A DNA stretch of 64,000 nt from Carallia brachiata. Its lineage: Eukaryota; Streptophyta; Magnoliopsida; Malpighiales; Rhizophoraceae. Of this stretch, positions 57,556 through 64,000 are shown one piece after another. Positions within the stretch are counted from its first letter, which is position 1. Each line of letters opens with the position of its first letter. The notes beneath the pieces are model-generated. The model was not told the origin of the DNA and searched no databases. It was given only the letters and a program-made list of their open reading frames with translations. Location: positions 4,581,250 to 4,645,249 of the forward strand of contig JADCRB010000016.1 in assembly GCA_021464245.1 (NCBI GenBank), given 5' to 3'. A program made the translations under genes and the position numbers.

Positions 57556-58414
57556 TTTCACACGGCTAATTTTCTCATTCAAAATTTTGCCTTGTGATGG
57601 CACTAAGTTACACTTAGTTTCAGCCAACCGCACTCACAACGATTTGCACAATGGAACTTTATAAGTAAAGCACACAACTCACACACTCGAAAGAGACACA
57701 AGAGCATATACGGGAACCTTTCCCAACCTTTTATTACTTAACTTAAGTAATACAAAGGAACAATCACCTGAACTCTCAACAGTGTTTCACTCTTTCTCTT
57801 TGAGTGATTTCTCTTTCATTGAGTACAAATGACAACCCATAGGGTCTATATATAGCTGACACCCCCAGCTATCTAGGTCTTGGAGATAAACATTATCTCC
57901 CCACGATCTCTATCGTGGCTGATAATCCTCATCTTCCCACGTTCTCATCCGCGACTCGATTCTGATAAGCCTTATCTCCCACGATCATCCATCACTTGAT
58001 CTCGATAAGTCTTATCTGCCCACGATCCTTTGCCATGCATGATCTGAAGAGCATTATCCCGATGGTTGGCCACCCGGATAGAGCCACACCTGCACGTCCC
58101 CACATTCCACACGTCGTAGGAGACTCGGTGCCATGCAGTGCCATGCAGACTTGGCCAAGACCCAGTCTTGTGTTTTTGGCCCCTTGGCCCAAGCCCATGG
58201 ACTATCTGATGGAGCCCACGAACATGTAGTCCAGCATCCTTTGTCCAACCCAAGTCTTGGTCCACACTAGGACCCACGTGTAGGCTCCTGCCTACGCTGA
58301 CCCTCTCAGCTTTCACCTTGTTTCAAGGAGTGCCCAGCCACTCCAAAGTCCTATGCTAGGAATTGGCACAAGGTGCCGCCAACTCCTGCATGCCAAGTGT
58401 TCAAGGGGCTAACA
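57556..58414 (-). repeat. 5' LTR of the chromovirus
   Basis: 859 bp. It starts TGTTAGCCCCTTGAACACTT at 58,414, and its inner end is mutated to AGCCGTGTGAAA. It includes a TATATATA box (57,847-57,854) and an AATAAA (57,730-57,735) about 115 bp downstream on the element strand, the expected U3-R order. Next to it, upstream, is a set of palindromes. Confidence 0.95.
57847..58016 (-). promoter_or_regulatory. LTR promoter: TATA box with four upstream palindromes
   Basis: Upstream of the TATATATA box on the element strand lie four perfect inverted repeats within 135 bp: GGAGATAA/TTATCTCC (57,882-57,900), CCACGAT/ATCGTGG (57,901-57,918), GATAAG/CTTATC (57,964-57,976) and GATAAG/CTTATC (58,004-58,016). 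GATAAG is the plant I-box core. The first three are intact in the other LTR too (from about 52,548). Regulatory role is inferred. Confidence 0.6.
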
Positions 58415-58419
58415 CTACG
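58415..58419. other. Target-site duplication, right (CTACG)
   Basis: Partner of CTAAG at 52,217-52,221 with one substitution. Satellite resumes with AGTCTACTTTG. Confidence 0.8.
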
Positions 58420-61400
58420 AGTCTACTTTGTTGTTGTTCATGTCTCGCCTTTCATACTCGTGCGGGCAAAGAGCATACTTTTGTTGTTGTGTTTATCATT
58501 TTTTATTCTCTTGTGGGTAGGGAGTATGCTTTCATTGTTGTTGCTGGCTCGGTGTTTGTACTCCTGTGGGCTAGGTGTCTGCTTTGCTATCGTTGCCATC
58601 TTGTATTTTATGCTCATGCAGGCAAAGGTCATACTTTTGTTGTTACACATTTCACCTTTTATACTCTTGCAGGCAAGGAGTTTGCTTTTGTTGCTGTTGC
58701 CGACTCGTCTTTTATTCTCGTGCAGGTAGGGAGCCTGGTTTTGCTGTTGTTATTGTCTTGCTTTTTATACTTATGAGGACAAGGAGTCTACTTTTGTTGT
58801 TGTTTCTATCTCACATTTTATACTGGCACGAGCAAGGAGTCCAGATTTGTTGTTAATGTCGTCTTGCCTTTTATACTCGTGCAGAAAAGGAGTACGCTTT
58901 GTTGTTGCCGTCTCACCTTTTATAGTCTTGCAAGAAAGGAGTCTGCTTTTGTTGTCATTACCATCTAGCCTTTTAACTCGTGCGGGTTAGGAGTCTGCTT
59001 TGCTATTGTTCCCGTCTCTCCTTTCATACTTGTGCGGGCATGGCATATACTTTTGTGGTTGTACTTGTTGTTTTTTATTCTCTTCCAGGCAGGGAGTCTG
59101 CTTTTGCTATTATTTCTTCTCGCCCTTTATACTCGTGCGGGCTAGGTGTCTGCTTTCCTGTTGTTGCTATGTCACCTGTTATGCCCCTCAAAGGGCATAC
59201 TTTTGTTGTCGTACTTTTCTGCTTTTATACTCTTGTGGGGAAAGAGTCTGTTTTTGTTGTTGTTGCTGTTTCACCTCTTATACTTGTGCAGGCAAGAAGT
59301 CGAGTTTTGGTTGTTGTTATCATCTTGCTTTTTATACTTATGCAGGTAAGGAGTGTACTTTTGTTGCCGTACTTTTTGCTTCTTATACCCTTGTAGAGAA
59401 GGAGTCTACTTTAGTTGTTATTGCCGTCTCAGCTTTTTTGCTCTTGCGGGTAAGGAATCTAGTTTTTTTGTTGCTGCTGTCTCACCTTTTATGCTCATGC
59501 GAGCAGGAAGTTTGCTTTGCTGTTGCTGCCTTGCCTTATATACTCGTGTAGGCAACGAGTATGCTTTTGTTGTTGTTTCGGTCTCACCATTTATACTCAT
59601 ACGGGCAGCGAGTTTCCTTTTGTTGTTGTTGGTGTGTCACTTTTCTTTTCATGAGGGCAAACAACATGCATTGTTGTTGCCCTCTTGCCATTTATACTTG
59701 TTCTGGCAAGGAGTGTGCTTTGTTGTTGCCGCCTCACCATTTAAACTCTTGTGGGCAAAGGGTTTACTTTTGTTGTTGCTGCCGTCTAGCCTAATAGCTC
59801 GTGCATGTTAGGAGTCAGTTTTGCTGCGGTTACCGTCTCACCTTTTATACTAGTGGAGGCGAGGAGTATGCTTTAGTTGTTTTACTTTTAACCGTTTATA
59901 CTCTTGCGGGAAAGGAATTTACTTTTGCTGTTGTTACTGACTCGCCTTTAATGCTCATGTGGGAAAGGAGTCTAGTTTTATTGTTGTACTTGTCGCCTTT
60001 TTTACTCTCGTTGGCAAAGTGTCTACTTCTACGGTTGTTGTCATCTTCCCTTTTATGCTTGTTCGGGTTAGTAGTCTGCTTTACAATTTTTTCCGTCTCA
60101 CTTTTTATGCTCGAGCAGGCATAGAGTATGCTTTTGTTGTTGTACTTACGCCTTTTATGCACCTGCAGGAGTCTGGCTTCGTTGTTGTTGTCATGTCGCC
60201 TTTGACTATCGTGCAGGCAACCAATATACTTTGTTGTTATCGTCTCGCCTTTTATACTCATCCAAGTAAGGAATCTACTTTTGCTGTTGTTGCCGTCAAG
60301 CCTTTTAACTCATGCGAGCTAAGAATCAACTTTGCTATTGTTGTCATCCAACCATTTATTCTCATGCGAGCCAGGTGTATACTTTTGTTGTTGTACCTTT
60401 CGTCATTTATACTCTTGCAGGTAAAGAGTCTACCTTTGCTGTTGTTGCCGCCTCACCATTTATGCTTGTTCGGGCAAGGTGTTTGGTTTCGTTGTTGTTA
60501 CTATTTCATCTTTTATACTTATGTTGGCAAGGAGCATGCTTTACTGTTTTTGTCTCACCTTTTATACTCGTACGAGCAAAAAGTCTGGTTTTATAATTGT
60601 TGTTGTCTCGCCTTTTATTCCCATGCAGGCAAGCATCATGCCTTGCTTTTGCCGTCTCCCTTTTTATACTCATGCAGGCAAGGAGTCTGCTTTTGCTGTT
60701 GCTAGCGTATAGCCTTTTAACTTGTATGGGCCAAGAGTCCGCTTTGGTGATGTTGCCGTCTAGCCTTTTATACTTGCACGAGCGAGGAGTCTACTTTTAT
60801 TGTTGTTGGCATCTAGCCTTTTAATTGTATGACCTATGAGATTATTTTGGTGTTATTGCCGTCTCGCTATTTATACTCCTGTTGGCAAGGAGTATACTTT
60901 TGTTATTATACTTTTTGCCTTTTATACTCTTGCCAGCAAAGAGTCTACTTTTGCCGTTGTTGCCGTCTCACCTTTTATAGTTATGCAGGCAAAGGGTCTG
61001 GCTTTGATGTTGTACTTGTCGCCTGTTTTACCCTTTTGGGCAAAGAGTCTGCTTCTGTTGTTGTTACGTCTTACCTTTTATACTCGTGCAAGTTAGGAGT
61101 ATGATTTATCGTTGTTGCCGTCTCGCCCTTTATACTAGTGCTGGCAAGAATTATAGTTTTACTGTTTTACTTGACGCCATTTGTACTCTTGCAGGCAAGG
61201 AAACTGCCTTTGTTGTTGTTGTTGTCATGCCTTTTATAGTCGTGCGAGCAACAATTTTAGTTTTACTGTAGTTATCGACTCGCCTTTTATACTCGTGCGG
61301 GCAAAGAGTATGCTTTGCTATTGCCGTCTCACCTTTTATACTCGTGCAGGCAAGGGGCATTCTTTGTTGTCGTCGTTTCCCTTTTCATGCTCTTGCGACC

Positions 61401-64000
61401 CGGGAGTATGCTTTGTTGTTGTCGTCTCGCCTTTTATACTCGAGTGGGCAAGGAGTATACTCTTGTTGTCGTACTTTTAGCCTTTAAACTCTTGCAGACA
61501 AGTAGTGTACCTTTGTGATTGTTGCTGTCTCACCTTTTGCACTTGTGCGAGCAAGGAGTTTGGTTTTGTTGTTGTTGCCGTCTCACCTTTTATTCTCATT
61601 TGGGCAAGAAGTATGCTTTGTTGTTGCCGTCTCGCCTTTTATACTAGTGCAGGTAGGGTGTATGCTTTTGTTGGTATTGTCGTCTTGCCTTTCATGCTCA
61701 TACGGGTAAGCAGTCTGGTTTTGTTGTTGTTGTCATGTTGCCTTTTACACTTGTACGGGAAAGCAGTATGCATTGTTGTTGCCATCTCGTCTTTTATACT
61801 TGTACGAGTAAGGAGTCTTGCTTTGTTGTTGATGTTGTCATGCCTTTTATACTCTTGCGGACAAAGAGTTTGCTTTTACTGTTGCTGTCATCTCGCCTTT
61901 TATACTTGTCTAGGTTAGGAGTCTACTTTGTTGTTTTTACCGTCTTGCCTTTTATACTCGTGCTGGAAATGAGTATGCTTTTGTTGTTTTTCTTTTTGGC
62001 ATTTATACTAATGCAGGCAAGGAGTTTACCTTTGTTGTTGTTGTTGTCTTGCCCTTTATACTCGTGCAGGCAAGGATTCTAGTTTTGCTGTTGTTACTAA
62101 CTCGTCTTTTATACTCTTGCGGCAAGGAATATGCTTTGTTGTTGTCGTCACGCCGTTTATGCTCGTGCGGTCAAGGAGTATGGTTTTTTTGTTGTTGCTG
62201 TCTCGCTTTTGTACTCGTGCAAGCATGAAGTTTAGTATTGTTGTTGTTGTCGTCTTGCCTTTTATACTCGTGCATGAAAGGAGTATACTTTTGTTGTTGT
62301 ACTTTTCGCCTTTTAACTATTGTGGACAAGTAGTTTGCTTTCGTTGTTATTGCTATCTCGCCTTTTATACTCATGCAGGAAGGGAATGTGACTTCTTTGT
62401 TGTTAACGCCTTGCTTGTTATATATGTGCGAGAAATGAGTACACTTTTGTTGTTGTCCATTTTGCATTTTATACTCTTACGACCAAAGAATCTGCATTTG
62501 TCGTTGTTGCTGTCTCGCCTATTATACTTGTGTGGGCAAGGAGTCTAGTTTTGTTCTTGTTGTCCTCTCGCCTTTTAAATTCATGTGAGAACAAAGTATA
62601 CTTTTGTTGCTATACTTTTCGCCTTTAAGCTCTTGCGAACAAGCAGTCTACTTTTCTTCTCTTGCGAACAAGCAGTCTACTTTTGTTGTTGTTGCTGTCT
62701 CACCTTTTTATACTCTTATGGGTAAGGAGTCTAGTTTTGTTCTTATTGCCTTCTCACCTTTATACTCATGCAAGCAAGGAGTATGCTTTCTTGTTGCTGT
62801 CTCGCCTTTTATTCTCATGCGGGCTGGAAGTATGCTTTTGTTGCTATTGTCGTATCGCCTTTTATACCTGTACGATCTAGGAGTTGGTTTCGTTGTTGTT
62901 GTTGTGTCGCCCTTTACAATCATGCAAGCAAGCAGTATATTTTATTGTTGTTGTCTCGCCTTTTATATTCTTGCGAGTAAGGAATCTACTTTGTTGTTGT
63001 TGTCGTGTAGCCTTTCAACTTGTACGGGCTAGGATTCTGCTTTGCTGTTGTTACTATTCAACCTTTTATTCTCATGCGGGGTGGGTGTATATTTTTGTTG
63101 TTGTACATTTTGTCGTTTATACTCTTGCAGGTAAGAAGTCCACCTTTGCTATTGTTGCCACCTCACCTTTTATGCTCGTACGGGAAAGGTGTCTGGTTTT
63201 GTTGCTGTTAGTGCTTCGTCTTTTATATTAACGCGTTCAAGGACTATGCTTTAGCATTGCTGTCTCTCCTTTTATACTCGTGCTGGCAGGGAGCATACTT
63301 TTGTTGTTGTTGCCATCTCACCTTTTATACTTGTATGGGCAAGGAGTCTGGTTTTGTTGTTGTTTCCGTGTCGTCTTTTATTCTCGTGCGGGTAAGTAGC
63401 ATGCTTTGTTTTTGTCGTCTCGCCTTTTATACTCATGTGGGCAAGGAGTTTGCTTTTGTTGTTGCTGGTGTCTAGCCTTTTAACTCATGCGGGCTAAGAG
63501 TCTGCTTTGGTGTTGTTACTGTCTCTCCTTTTATATTTGTAGAGGCAAGGAATCTGCTTTTATTGTTGCTGGCATCTAGCCTTTTAATCGTGCAGCCTAG
63601 GAGTCTATTTTGGTGTTGTTACCGTCTCGAATTTTATGCTCCTGTGGGCAAGGAGTATACTTTTGTTACTGTACTTGTCGCCTTTTATACAACTACAGGC
63701 AAAGAGTCTACTTTTACTGCTATTGCCTTCTCGCCTTTTGTGCTTCTATAGGCAGGGGATTTGGTTTTGATGTTGTATTTGTCACCTTTTTTACCCTTGT
63801 CGGCAAAGACTCTACTTTTGTTGTTGTTGTCGTCTCACCTTTTATACTCATGCGGGTTAACAGTCTACTTTACTGTTGTTGTCGTCTGGCCCTTTATACT
63901 CGTGCTAGCAAAAAGTACGCTTTTGTTGTTATGTTGTCTCCCCCTTCATACTTGTACGGGCAAGGAGTCTACTTTTGTTGTTTTACTTTTTGCCTTTTGT
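58420..64000 (+). repeat. 50-bp satellite array, block 4
   Basis: Continuation of block 3 beyond the chromovirus, in phase with it. From 61,290 to 63,880 the order of rare monomers matches 5,340-7,920. The CTTTGGT-type group occurs twice, at about 60,730 and 63,492, giving a 2.76-kb period. A 34-bp piece (CTCTTGCGAACAAGCAGTCT and flank) is duplicated at 62,630-62,685. The array runs off the right edge. Confidence 0.95.

Larger units (their letters stand above)
52222..58414 (-). mobile_element. Ty3/gypsy chromovirus, full-length but inactive
   Basis: 6,193 bp on the - strand: 5' LTR (57,556-58,414), PBS, gag, protease, reverse transcriptase, RNase H, integrase with a C-terminal chromodomain, PPT, 3' LTR (52,222-53,079). 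Gene order with integrase after RNase H and a chromodomain define a chromovirus. The sequence style ([25 protein letters not shown]2CX3HX4C zinc knuckle) suggests the Galadriel-type clade, though I could not test this. A hand count finds about 60 differences between the LTRs, roughly 93% identity, so the insertion is old. Many are C/T or G/A transitions. Stops and frameshifts affect every domain. Confidence 0.93.

Overview
This window looks like repeat-dense, probably heterochromatic nuclear DNA of a flowering plant, most likely a eudicot (inferred from the retrotransposon families; the species cannot be told). I see no intact host gene, tRNA or rRNA. About 45 kb of the 64 kb is one degenerate short satellite of roughly 49-55 bp per monomer. 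Its core reads TTTTATACTCGTGCGGGCA, followed by an AAGGAGT box and a TTTGTTGTTG run.

Layout: (1) 1-19,921, satellite on the + strand, with one 102-bp foreign insert at 2,483-2,584. (2) 19,922-35,380, a scrambled zone of several related pieces of a decayed, non-autonomous Ty3/gypsy-like retroelement in both orientations, mixed with short satellite pieces of both orientations and at least one MITE. (3) 35,381-52,221, satellite on the + strand, with a 1.3-kb tandem duplication at 46,141-48,766. (4) 52,222-58,414, a full-length but dead Ty3/gypsy chromovirus on the - strand. Its two 858/859-bp LTRs differ at about 60 sites, it has a recognisable PBS and PPT, and its 5-bp target duplication lies inside a satellite monomer. 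(5) 58,420-64,000, satellite again, with rare variant monomers in the same order as at 5.3-7.9 kb.

The middle zone explains most of the window. Read along the element strand, the retroelement pieces recur in one order: LTR-like segments with a second minisatellite (GATCAAGCC / GAGTCAAG), a leader, an A-rich tract, the gag N-terminus, the integrase C-terminus, an A-rich tract, a degenerate CCAAAT/CCAAAC tract, the 50-bp satellite, and a captured homeobox sequence of WUSCHEL/WOX type. In two copies the gag N-terminus runs straight into the integrase C-terminus, so the family appears to be an amplified internal-deletion derivative. The satellite lies between the integrase end and the next LTR in the best copies. 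The large blocks therefore probably grew from a tandem repeat in the 3' untranslated region of this retroelement.

The most notable find is the homeobox. The copy at 31,695-32,235 aligns without gaps over 60 residues to a WUS-clade WOX homeodomain and is broken by a stop exactly at the Trp of the WFQN motif. Two further copies share one 95-bp deletion inside the homeobox, and a fourth keeps only the 5' part. The many long open frames inside the satellite come from stop-free monomers that rotate through the frames, and I do not annotate them as genes.
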